Of a stretch of 64,000 nt of DNA, positions 44,650 to 52,314 are shown piece by piece. Numbering within the stretch: position 1 is the first letter of the stretch; every line of letters starts with the position of its first letter. Below the pieces are notes generated by a model that was not told where the DNA came from, searched no databases, and was given only the letters and a program-made list of their open reading frames with translations. Both the position numbers and the translations under genes were made by a program. This stretch comes from Rhodothermales bacterium (GTDB lineage Bacteria; Bacteroidota; Rhodothermia; Rhodothermales; UBA10348), in assembly GCA_017643395.1 (NCBI GenBank), contig JAEPNP010000003.1, positions 186,001-250,000 of the forward strand, in the 5' to 3' direction.

Positions 44650-44760
44650 TGTAGGACGCGACAGACACCTGTAGGAATCGCCCTACGGGGCGACGGGCAC
44701 GCGTCCTATCCGGACTCGCAAAATGGGCCTACAGACAGCCTGGGGCCGCTTTTGTACCAT
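44650..44760 (+). promoter_or_regulatory. Promoter module A of the DUF1328 cluster
   Basis: TGTAGGA at 44650 and 44670 (the latter forming GTAGG-N6-CCTAC), GTCCTA at 44703, TACAGAC at 44730 and a -10-like TACCAT at 44755. The 33-, 27- and 25-base steps from 44670 are repeated exactly in modules B and C. CAGAC sits where a -35 box would be. Confidence 0.7.
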
Positions 44761-44850
44761 GTAAATGCGAGTCAATGATAGCTCGCGGCGAGTCAATGTT
44801 TCTGCTCGCGATCATGGATACAAGTACACTTGAGGGAGGAATAGACAGAC

Positions 44851-45039
44851 ATGCTGAGGGCGGCACTTTTACTTTTCGTTCTGATGGTCCTGGCGACCAT
44901 CTTTGGCCTGGGAGGCCTCACGCTTGCAGCGCTGAAATTTGTCAAGACTGCGTTCATCATCTTCATGGTCCTGACGGCCATTACGCTTCTGTTTGAGCGT
45001 GCGGTGCCCGCGGAGAGCCACCGCTACGATTTTGAGTAA
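44851..45039 (+). CDS. DUF1328 (YtjA-type) small membrane protein 1
   Basis: 62 residues. Two hydrophobic helices (LLLFVLMVLATIFGLGG and FVKTAFIIFMVLTAITLLF) with the family start MLRAALL and glycine-rich turn. An unusual charged tail (PAESHRYDFE) follows. AGGGAGGA lies 14 bases upstream. DUF1328 proteins are small stress- or envelope-associated membrane proteins of unknown action. First of three consecutive paralogues, each with its own promoter module and terminator. Confidence 0.9.
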   Translation: MLRAALLLFVLMVLATIFGLGGLTLAALKFVKTAFIIFMVLTAITLLFERAVPAESHRYDFE

Positions 45040-45076
45040 GGCAGCTTTGAGTAAGGCAGCGAAGAGCTGCGATGTC

Positions 45077-45109
45077 AGCCCCGGCGGATCCGCTCCGCCG
45101 GGGCTTTTC
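45077..45109 (+). terminator. Terminator after DUF1328 gene 1
   Basis: AGCCCCGGCGGA and TCCGCCGGGGCT form a perfect 12-base stem with a five-base loop, followed by TTTTCT. The T-run directly abuts the first TGTAGGA of module B. Confidence 0.95.
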
Positions 45110-45221
45110 TGTAGGATCACCTGACACGGCTGTAGGACCCGCCTGACAACCGGAAGGGCCAACGTCCTAAGGCAGTAGGGACGGCCTGCCTACAGACCAA
45201 CTGACGGGGTGCCCGTATACT
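45110..45221 (+). promoter_or_regulatory. Promoter module B of the DUF1328 cluster
   Basis: TGTAGGA at 45110 and 45131, GTCCTA at 45164, TACAGAC at 45191, -10-like TATACT at 45216. Distances 33, 27 and 25 from 45131 equal those in modules A and C. Confidence 0.7.
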
Positions 45222-45286
45222 TGAATCGCGGGTCGGCAATACGGCTTCGCGCTATTGATTGACTGACCGCAGCAGGTCCACAACCC

Positions 45287-45457
45287 ATGATTCAGACAGC
45301 GACTCTACTATTTGTATTGACTGTTCTCGCCGCTGTCTTTGGCCTCGCAGGGCTGGGCGGCATGGACGCCGCTCTTGCCAAGCTGGCTTTCGTGGTCATC
45401 CTGCTTCTGGCGGTCGTGTCGCTGCTTCGCAGCCGACGCGCCATGCCGGTCACCTAG
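45287..45457 (+). CDS. DUF1328-like small membrane protein 2
   Basis: 56 residues starting MIQTATLLFVLTVLAAVFGLAG. The first helix, the glycine-rich turn (GLAGLGGMDA) and the second helix (KLAFVVILLLAVVSLL) align with its two neighbours, but the start MIQTA and basic tail (RSRRAMPVT) are divergent. Assigned to the same family by position, layout and promoter module. It has its own terminator. Confidence 0.82.
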   Translation: MIQTATLLFVLTVLAAVFGLAGLGGMDAALAKLAFVVILLLAVVSLLRSRRAMPVT

Positions 45458-45527
45458 TAGTACACAAGAAGTCGAAGAAGGTAGAGATCGAACCCGCGTT
45501 CTAAGTTTCGTCGCGGGGATGGTGCAT

Positions 45528-45570
45528 CGCCTGGCGGACCCGAGTCAAACTCTGGTCCGCCAGGCGTTTT
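45528..45570 (+). terminator. Terminator after DUF1328 gene 2
   Basis: CGCCTGGCGGACC and GGTCCGCCAGGCG give a perfect 13-base stem, followed by TTTTCTT. Confidence 0.95.
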
Positions 45571-45589
45571 CTTGGCCGGACCGAGAGTG

Positions 45590-45680
45590 TGTAGGAGATC
45601 ACCTACGACGGACAGGGATCCAGTCCTAACTGCCTTTGCTGGATGGACTTACAGACTTTGTCTTCTGGCAGTGGTAGAAT
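45590..45680 (+). promoter_or_regulatory. Promoter module C of the DUF1328 cluster
   Basis: TGTAGGA at 45590 (inverted pair GTAGG-N6-CCTAC), GTCCTA at 45623, TACAGAC at 45650, -10-like TAGAAT at 45675. Same 33/27/25 spacing as modules A and B; the extra upstream TGTAGGA is missing. Confidence 0.7.
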
Positions 45681-45742
45681 GGTAGTGCGTTCGGGATAGA
45701 GCGCGCCAGAGTTCAACAATCAAGTTTGGAGGACCCATTATT

Positions 45743-45907
45743 ATGCTTAGGGCAGCCCTAGTTCTTTTTGTGATCGCCATCATTGCCGCATTGCTCGGCT
45801 TCGGCGGCATCGCAGGTGCCGCAACCGGAATTGCGAAGATTGCTTTCTTCGTCTTCCTCGTGCTGGCCATTATCTCGCTCGTGACAGGAAGAAGCGTCAC
45901 AGCGTAG
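45743..45907 (+). CDS. DUF1328 (YtjA-type) small membrane protein 3
   Basis: 54 residues, the most canonical of the three: [22 protein letters not shown], then [25 protein letters not shown]. It is preceded by TGGAGGA at a good distance (45727-45733). Upstream module C and a strong downstream terminator make it an independent transcription unit. Confidence 0.92.
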   Translation: MLRAALVLFVIAIIAALLGFGGIAGAATGIAKIAFFVFLVLAIISLVTGRSVTA

Positions 45908-45932
45908 CGTAACGCGCCAGCTAACAGCTGCT

Positions 45933-45981
45933 GCCCTGGCGGATCGGGAATCACACCACCCGGTCCGCCAGGGCTTTTTTT
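45933..45981. terminator. Terminator after DUF1328 gene 3
   Basis: GCCCTGGCGGA and TCCGCCAGGGC arms followed by seven T. The stem resembles that of the previous terminator. It may also serve the minus-strand TPR gene ending at 46001. Confidence 0.9.
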
Positions 45982-46000
45982 GTGGGTACGGGTGCGGTGC

Positions 46001-46930
46001 CTAACGCAGTCTGGCCAGGTCTGCTTCTGCTGCGATGTACCCGAAGGCGGGCCAGAAGCCGGTGTCCAGCACGCCTGCGAACGTGGTCAGAGCGCGGGCC
46101 GTATCGCCCTCTACCAGGTAGTAATTCCCCACGCCGTAGCCCTGAGTGGCCATTTCGAGCGCGGCCCCATCGCCCAGGAGGCTGTCCGGCTCCATCATTC
46201 CGCGATACATGAGGATGCGCCGGTGGTAGCTGTGGTTCTCGAGGATTTCGAGTTCCGGCGTCACAAAGGAGACCGCCGCGTCCGCAAGCGTCTCCATGCC
46301 CTGTCGCCGGTAAGCCATGTAGAGCCAATCCGCGGCGGCGACCCGCATGTCATTGTTGGCGGCCAGGTCGAAGCAGGTCTTCATCGCCGCTGCGGCCGCG
46401 TCGAATTCGCCTTTGTAGTAGTGAGCCAGTGCGAGGTGATACCAGATGTTGGTCTGCAGCGTGGACGTGGGAATGCCGGCAGCATTGGGCTGGCCGTCCG
46501 GTTCGACCTCGTCCGGTTGCCCGTCGGTCAATGCCGCAGCGCGTTCGAAATCGGCGATGGCGTTGTCGAACTCGCGCACTGACAGATAGCGGTGCCCCCG
46601 GTGCCGCAGCAGGTGCGGGGAGTCCGGGTGCTTGTCGAGTCCTTCGGTGTAGGTGGCAATGGCGTCCCGGTAGCGTCCCATGTAGGCCATGCGGCGTCCT
46701 ACCCAGACGTAGGAGTCGACTTCATCGGGAGCGGCGTCAAAATTAGCCTGTGCCTCCTCCAGTTGCGCGGTCTGGCGGGCCACCGTGGCGGAGTCGCCCG
46801 GGACCGGGAAGAGCGCATCGCCCAGGAGAGAGGTCGCTTCCGGCTCCGGGGTATCGAGCGGAGCCTCTGAGTCTGTGGATTCAGCGCAGCCCATCAGAAG
46901 GAGGGCAGTTGCGAGCAGGAGATGTTTCAT
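46001..46930 (-). CDS. TPR lipoprotein
   Basis: 309 residues. Signal peptide with lipobox LMGC (Cys15), acidic Ser/Pro linker, then TPR-like helices (RRMAYMGRYRDAIATYTEGLDKHPDS, HRGHRYLSVREFDNAIADFERA, YHLALAHYYKGEFDAAAAAMKT). No catalytic domain. It starts two bases after the outer-membrane-barrel gene's stop, so they form a two-gene operon. Function unknown. Confidence 0.88.
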   Translation of the reverse strand: MKHLLLATALLLMGCAESTDSEAPLDTPEPEATSLLGDALFPVPGDSATVARQTAQLEEAQANFDAAPDEVDSYVWVGRRMAYMGRYRDAIATYTEGLDKHPDSPHLLRHRGHRYLSVREFDNAIADFERAAALTDGQPDEVEPDGQPNAAGIPTSTLQTNIWYHLALAHYYKGEFDAAAAAMKTCFDLAANNDMRVAAADWLYMAYRRQGMETLADAAVSFVTPELEILENHSYHRRILMYRGMMEPDSLLGDGAALEMATQGYGVGNYYLVEGDTARALTTFAGVLDTGFWPAFGYIAAEADLARLR

Positions 46931-46932
46931 GG

Positions 46933-47436
46933 TCAGTATCCGAGGGCGATGCCGCCCAGTAAGATGGCACCCTGGCCGACGGCCTCGCCCTGGGTTCGCA
47001 CGTTGATTTCAGCTCCGAGGCCCAGACTGAAGTCCAGGTCTGCCTTTCCCAGCGACAGGGTCCAGCCGGCCCTGGCCGTGGGCTGGGCTACGGTGACTTT
47101 GGACTCACCGACGCGCCCATCGTCAATCCAGTCGATGGTCAACTGCCAGACATCCATACGCAGGCCTACCCACGGCCCGGATCGTCTGCCCTGCAGGTAC
47201 CGGTGACCAGCCACGCCGAGACCGAAGCCGGCACCCCGTTCATCGTCATGTTCGCCCCAGTCGCGCCGGCTGGTCGCGTTCATTCCGGCGTGGATGTGGA
47301 CCCGGGAAGAGTCTGCCGTGTCGAGGGAGTAGCGGGCGGTCACGATCACGCCGGCCGGGTAGGCTTCAAAGGACGGGCCTACCTGCTGCGCGGAGACGGG
47401 TAGCGCCAGAAGCAGGCAGAGGGGGAGCAGTCGCAT
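46933..47436 (-). CDS. Predicted outer-membrane beta-barrel protein
   Basis: 167 residues from ATG 47436 (signal peptide MRLLPLCLLLALPVSAQ); a start at 47469 is possible but adds no sensible sequence. Alternating strands such as GVIVTARYSLDTADSSRVHIHAG, GWTLSLGKADLDFSLGLGAEINV and the terminal GGIALGY suit a small barrel. No family name recognised. First gene of an operon with a TPR lipoprotein; divergent from ppa. Confidence 0.72.
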   Translation of the reverse strand: MRLLPLCLLLALPVSAQQVGPSFEAYPAGVIVTARYSLDTADSSRVHIHAGMNATSRRDWGEHDDERGAGFGLGVAGHRYLQGRRSGPWVGLRMDVWQLTIDWIDDGRVGESKVTVAQPTARAGWTLSLGKADLDFSLGLGAEINVRTQGEAVGQGAILLGGIALGY

Positions 47437-47543
47437 GGAAGCAGTATACGTCGCGCATCTTCTCCCCATCTTGCGATTGCGCCTGCAACGAGTAAGACTG
47501 GGGACCGCATACTACCCTCAACCCCCATCCCGAGGAGGTCAGC

Positions 47544-48077
47544 ATGGCACATCCCTGGCACGACATCCCCATCGGCCCCGAGGCGCCGGAATGGATTCAA
47601 GCGGTGGTGGAGATCCCGAAAGGCTCCAAGGTCAAGTATGAGCTCGATAAGGAGACCGGGCTGCTGCGGGTGGACCGCATGCTGTATTCGTCCGTGATCT
47701 ACCCGGCCAACTACGGATTCATTCCGCAGACGCTGGGCGACGACAACGATCCGCTGGACATCCTGGTGCTCATGCAGGAACCGGTGGTGCCGCTATCGAC
47801 CCTGCGGGCGCGGCCCATCGGCCTGATGAACATGCATGATCAGGGCGAGGGCGACGAGAAGATCATCAGCGTTCACCTGGATGACCCGGCGTTCAACGGG
47901 TACTACCACATCTGGGAGCTGCAGGAGCACCATCTGAAGGAATTGCGGCGCTTCTTCCTGGACTACAAGGTGCTCGAGGAGAAGGAGGTGGTGGTCGAGG
48001 ACTTTCTGGGACCGGACAAGGCACGGGCCGTTATCCAGGACGGCATGGCGCGATACCGTCAGACAATCCGGGACTGA
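47544..48077 (+). CDS. ppa: Inorganic pyrophosphatase, family I
   Basis: 177 residues. Hydrolyses pyrophosphate in the cytoplasm, driving biosynthesis. Metal site [10 protein letters not shown] matches the DxDPxD signature; [17 protein letters not shown] and [12 protein letters not shown] are family hallmarks. AGGAGG-like sequence (CCGAGGAGGTCAGC) precedes the ATG, one of the better SDs here. Monocistronic, convergent with the SLC12-like gene. Confidence 0.97.
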   Translation: MAHPWHDIPIGPEAPEWIQAVVEIPKGSKVKYELDKETGLLRVDRMLYSSVIYPANYGFIPQTLGDDNDPLDILVLMQEPVVPLSTLRARPIGLMNMHDQGEGDEKIISVHLDDPAFNGYYHIWELQEHHLKELRRFFLDYKVLEEKEVVVEDFLGPDKARAVIQDGMARYRQTIRD

Positions 48078-48108
48078 CGGGCGATGGGAACTGAGGCCCG
48101 CGGGCCCT

Positions 48109-50328
48109 CTAGTCGATGTCCACCGGCCGCGGGGCTCGCACGAACAGCACCTCGGTGAGCTCGGGGTGGTTCTCGAATACCGCGGCTCTTCGTTCTTTCA
48201 GCCCCTCAAGATCGAATCCGAAGATGGTGAGGCAGGCCTCTCCGGACCGGCGGATCACCTCATCGCGATACTCCTCCACCGAGTCCAGCGCCAGGTACTG
48301 GATGTTCTTTTCGGAGACGGGCAGCCTTCCGGTCTCCACGGACGAGTCCATTTTACTCTTCTCCAGCCCCACACGACCCGGAGGCAGGGCTACGAACACG
48401 CGGATTTCAGCGTCTGCCCACTCGGGGTGGCCGACCAGGATATAGGCCAGCAGGATCATCATGTTGGCGTTGGTCGCGTCGTTCCACGTGATCCAGACGT
48501 GGATGGACTTGCGGTCGCCGAAGAAATTGTCGCCGTGCCGCAGGACCATGGAGGTCATGTCCGTCGAGGCCGCGAAAATGCAGGAATCGACCACGGATTC
48601 GCGGGCCTGAGCGTCGTCGTGCACGCTGAAGGAGAACAGCACGGTGTTGTTGGGCAGGCCGGAGATGCCAGGCAGCTGCAGGGTCTGTGCCAGCGCACTG
48701 GTCATCGACGGACTTACCACCGTGTCCATGTAGACCGGGCTCTTCTGCTCCCGGGCCAGCCGGATGAGTCTTGCGCGCACGCGCTCGCTCTCGAGGAAGC
48801 TCTCGCGCTGCAGCATGCCGGGGATGAAGTGCAGGTAGGTGCCGAAGCCCTGGCGTGCGCACAGCCATCGCATCAGGGCCAGAGGGGCCTTTCGTTCAAA
48901 CGTGTGCTGATTGACCGATATGATGCTGGGTCGCCATTCCTCCGCGGCCTCTTCCGGAGTCCGCCGCTGCAGGCGCAGGTGAAACTTGCGGTTCAGCTGC
49001 GTCATCACCCCCTCAAAAATGGCCGCGAGGTCATTGCCGCTCTGGGATCGCCGCGCAATCACGATGTACATCGCCACCATCACGCCGATGGCGAGAATGG
49101 CGAACAGCGGATCCATCTGGAACATCAGCAGGAAGCACATCACTGCGCCAAAGAGACTGATGTACCAACGCGAGCGGAACGAGGGACGGTAGCCGGGCCG
49201 CGCCGCAAAGTGCTCCAGGAAGGAGATCGCGCAGAGGGAGCCGTAGGTGATCATGAAGAACATCGAGATCAGCCGGGCAACGATATCCACGTTACCCGCG
49301 GCGATCGTGATGAGGGCCACCACGCCCGTCACCAACGTGGCGTTGCGGGGCTCGTTGACGGAGCCGACCCCCCGCGATACCCAGCGGTTGGCGCGGCTCA
49401 TCGGGACCGCATCGTCCGCTCCCAGCGCCTGCAGCGTGCGCGGCGCAACCAGAATGGAGCCCAGCGCCGAGGACACCGTGGCCGCAATCAGTCCCGCGCG
49501 AACCACCCAGTCGAACACGGCGATCTTGCCCATCACCATCTGGTCTCCGGCCAGTAGTTCGGCCGGTGCCGAGACCGAGAGCTTGTACACGATCGCGACG
49601 TAGGTCAGCATGCCGACAATGGTCGCTGCGATCGTGCCGCGAGGGATGGACTTGCGGGGATTTGCGAGATCCCCGGACAGACCGACGCCGGCCGTCATGC
49701 CGGTGAAAGCGGGGAAACAGATGGCAAATACTATGATGAACGGGTCTGCGTCGACGATCGTGCCCGCCAACTGGCCGCCGGGTTCGTAGCCGTCCACCGG
49801 CCCCCCGGCGAAGAAGGCCACCAGCGATACGCCGAGGATCGCCACGACCCCGTAGAGCACCATCACACCCAGGTCGGCACCCTTTGTAAACATCAGGACC
49901 AGCAGGAGGGCCAGGGCCGGCATCGAGATGATGCGCGGATCGAAGAACCCGAACCAGGACTGGAAAAAGGGTGCTACAAAGTCGAAGGCCTCGGCGAAGG
50001 CAATCAGGTAGAAGGCGACCGAAACGGCCTGCGAGAGGTACAGCGATACCCCGATAACGCTTCCAATGGTGGTGCCGAACGAGCGCGAGATGATGTAGTA
50101 CTCGCCGCCACCCTCCACACGACGGTTTGTGGCGATCTCGGCCAGCGCAAGGGCTGTGGGGATGGTCACCATGTGCCCGATCGCAATGATCAGGAGCGCC
50201 CCGCTGAAGCCGACATTGCCCACCGCGTAGCCGAAGCGGAGAAACATGATCGCACCAAGAATGGTGCTGATTCCCGCGAAGAAGACGGGGGCGGTGCCGA
50301 AGCCGTGCCCTCGGTCGTTTTCAGCCAT
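48109..50328 (-). CDS. SLC12-like cation-chloride cotransporter / APC permease
   Basis: 739 residues: about 12 membrane segments (residues 10-420) of the amino acid-polyamine-cation superfamily, starting GTAPVFFAGISTILGAIMFLRFG, the hallmark helix 1 of the Na-K-Cl cotransporter group. A cytoplasmic C-terminal domain of about 300 residues follows (USP-like, with YMDTVVSPSMTSAL and ILLAYILVGHPEW). Such bacterial homologues may move K+, Cl- or amino acids. Only three bases separate it from the preceding outer-membrane protein gene. Confidence 0.9.
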   Translation of the reverse strand: MAENDRGHGFGTAPVFFAGISTILGAIMFLRFGYAVGNVGFSGALLIIAIGHMVTIPTALALAEIATNRRVEGGGEYYIISRSFGTTIGSVIGVSLYLSQAVSVAFYLIAFAEAFDFVAPFFQSWFGFFDPRIISMPALALLLVLMFTKGADLGVMVLYGVVAILGVSLVAFFAGGPVDGYEPGGQLAGTIVDADPFIIVFAICFPAFTGMTAGVGLSGDLANPRKSIPRGTIAATIVGMLTYVAIVYKLSVSAPAELLAGDQMVMGKIAVFDWVVRAGLIAATVSSALGSILVAPRTLQALGADDAVPMSRANRWVSRGVGSVNEPRNATLVTGVVALITIAAGNVDIVARLISMFFMITYGSLCAISFLEHFAARPGYRPSFRSRWYISLFGAVMCFLLMFQMDPLFAILAIGVMVAMYIVIARRSQSGNDLAAIFEGVMTQLNRKFHLRLQRRTPEEAAEEWRPSIISVNQHTFERKAPLALMRWLCARQGFGTYLHFIPGMLQRESFLESERVRARLIRLAREQKSPVYMDTVVSPSMTSALAQTLQLPGISGLPNNTVLFSFSVHDDAQARESVVDSCIFAASTDMTSMVLRHGDNFFGDRKSIHVWITWNDATNANMMILLAYILVGHPEWADAEIRVFVALPPGRVGLEKSKMDSSVETGRLPVSEKNIQYLALDSVEEYRDEVIRRSGEACLTIFGFDLEGLKERRAAVFENHPELTEVLFVRAPRPVDID

Positions 50329-50331
50329 GGG

Positions 50332-51735
50332 TCAGAATCGCACGACGATGTTGGGGGCGATGCGGGTCTGCTTGCTCTGCCCTACGATACGACCCAATCG
50401 CTCAACGGGCTCAAACGTCTGTCGGAAGCGAAAGCCGAGCAGAAGTTTTTCCCAGAATGCGTAGGCCAGTTCGAGCCGCATGATGCCATTCTCGGACGGA
50501 CCGTTCCAGATGTCCTCGATCTCGTCCATGTTGATGCGGTCGAAGGTGAAACGGATCTGGTAGGGCAGGTCGCGGTCGTAGACGCGCAAGTCGATGTGAA
50601 ACCAGTCCGATGCGGCCTTATTCCAGGTGCGCTCGAAGCTGGTGCGAACCCTGTAGCGGCGGCGCACGGAGGCCTCCACGGCGATGAAACTGCCGATCAG
50701 TGTCTCGTTCTGTCCGGCCAACTGGTTGCGCTTCGACTGGAAGGCCTCGATCTCCCGGTCGCCTGCATCGACGGTGGCGCGTTGCACGCGTTCCACTTCG
50801 TACAGGGAGTTGAAGTAGGAGGGCAGGTACTGGCTGCCGATCAGGCGCTGCTCCAGCCAACCCTCGACGAACAGATCGCCGCGGCGCCGCTGACCGTTGA
50901 GGCCCAGAGACAGGCCCTGGCCGAATCCGACGATCTTGGCCACCTCCGAGTAGACAAGCAGCTTGTCAACGTGGCGATAATGGAGGGGCATGGCCGCATC
51001 CAGAGCGATCATAACCAGGGCGCCGTCGCTTTCGCCGGGCACCACGCCGATGAGCGGGTTGCCGACCTCATCGTCCGCCACATAGGGGACGCCTGCGCGG
51101 TCCGGGTTGACCAGGCGGCCCTGATTGTCGAGATCTCCGGCCAGTGTGGCACCGACGACCGCCTCCCGGAACCGGGAGTCCTGCCTGTCCTCAAACGGCC
51201 ACACAGCGCCCCGCGCACCAAATAGTCCCGGGTCGGTGATACTTGAGAACAGACCCTGCAGGAAGACGTCGCGGCGACCCTGTGATCCGGTCACACCGAT
51301 CTTGGGGTTGTCGACCGAGATGGTATTCCGATACTCGCTGATGAGCTGGCCATAGCCAAAGGTGACCTCCTCAATTTCGCCGCCAAGCACATGGCGAGGA
51401 GAGCGTTTGTCCTCCGTCTCAGGCTCTTCGCCAAACTGCACGAAACGGGCAATGGACAGGATGTCGGCCAGCGAGTTGTAGTCCTCGGACCGAAACCCAC
51501 CCTGATTCACGCGAAACTTGATCCGGGCGCCGACCGCCCAGTCTCCCTTACTGAACGTCGGCAACAGGACCGTTGAGAAGAACGATTCCTTGTCGCCGGC
51601 CTCGTTTTCGATGCTGAGAAGGCCTATTTCGGCGTCTATGTCGGTTCGCCAGGTGGCTGAACGGGTAGAGTCCTGGCTCTGTGCGGAGTGCGCGACGGCA
51701 GTCAGGACCAGAAGCAGCAGGAAACGTCGATTCAT
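50332..51735 (-). CDS. Predicted outer-membrane protein coupled to the SLC12-like transporter
   Basis: 467 residues: signal peptide (MNRRFLLLLVLTAVAHSAQS), beta-strand-rich sequence throughout with alternating polar and hydrophobic residues, and a C-terminal Phe in NIVVRF, the usual outer-membrane insertion signal. A helical stretch lies at about 300-335. No named family recognised. Same operon as the transporter (three-base gap), so perhaps the outer-membrane entry for its substrate. Confidence 0.78.
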   Translation of the reverse strand: MNRRFLLLLVLTAVAHSAQSQDSTRSATWRTDIDAEIGLLSIENEAGDKESFFSTVLLPTFSKGDWAVGARIKFRVNQGGFRSEDYNSLADILSIARFVQFGEEPETEDKRSPRHVLGGEIEEVTFGYGQLISEYRNTISVDNPKIGVTGSQGRRDVFLQGLFSSITDPGLFGARGAVWPFEDRQDSRFREAVVGATLAGDLDNQGRLVNPDRAGVPYVADDEVGNPLIGVVPGESDGALVMIALDAAMPLHYRHVDKLLVYSEVAKIVGFGQGLSLGLNGQRRRGDLFVEGWLEQRLIGSQYLPSYFNSLYEVERVQRATVDAGDREIEAFQSKRNQLAGQNETLIGSFIAVEASVRRRYRVRTSFERTWNKAASDWFHIDLRVYDRDLPYQIRFTFDRINMDEIEDIWNGPSENGIMRLELAYAFWEKLLLGFRFRQTFEPVERLGRIVGQSKQTRIAPNIVVRF

Positions 51736-51795
51736 GGAGGGCCGGGTACGTTGCGCATGGAAACAACCGCTCTATATTCAGCCAAGCAAGTCCAC

Positions 51796-52314
51796 ATGAC
51801 CCATACTTCGATGGTGCGCAATTCCCTTACCGTTCTGCTTCTGATCTTCTTTGTCGCTGCGTTCACGCCGAGCGACGCGTTCGCGCAGCCGCGACTGGGT
51901 GTGCATGTCGGCCTGAACACAGAAGGCACGGACCTTCTTCTTGGCGGACAGGCCCAATTCGGCATTGACCTCGGAGAACGCTCCGGAATGGGTCAGCTCG
52001 GTTTCGAGATTTATCCGTTCATCGACGGTGCTTTTCTCTCCCGGATCAACGCCAACGTGCTGTTCAACCTGATTGAGAGTGCGGGTGCTGAAATCTACGG
52101 TGGCGGCGGCCTGATGATCGGCCTGACTCGCTTCGACGAACCCCTTCCCAATGGTGACGAGACGGATTCTGACATCGGATTCAACATTCTTGGTGGGGTG
52201 GTTCTCAGCGGCGCAGATCGCAACTACCGTCCGTTCATCGAACTCAATCAGACGGTCGGCGGCGGGACCGACTTTGCCATTCGCGGAGGCGTGTTCTTCA
52301 AGCTCGGTAGCTGA
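51796..52314 (+). CDS. Small outer-membrane beta-barrel protein
   Basis: 172 residues from ATG 51796 (alternative 51811); signal peptide SLTVLLLIFFVAAFTPSDAFAQ. An OmpA/opacity-like eight-stranded barrel is suggested by LGVHVGLNTEGTDLLLGGQAQFGIDL, EIYGGGGLMIGLTRF, FIELNQTVGGGTDFAIRGGVFFKL. Its TGA overlaps the ATG of the M28 gene by one base. Divergent from the 50.3 kb operon. Confidence 0.8.
   Translation: MTHTSMVRNSLTVLLLIFFVAAFTPSDAFAQPRLGVHVGLNTEGTDLLLGGQAQFGIDLGERSGMGQLGFEIYPFIDGAFLSRINANVLFNLIESAGAEIYGGGGLMIGLTRFDEPLPNGDETDSDIGFNILGGVVLSGADRNYRPFIELNQTVGGGTDFAIRGGVFFKLGS

Noticed and set aside
48095-48106. GGCCCGCGGGCC palindrome between ppa and the SLC12-like gene as a terminator
   Set aside because: No loop and no T-run on either side; may be chance in GC-rich DNA.
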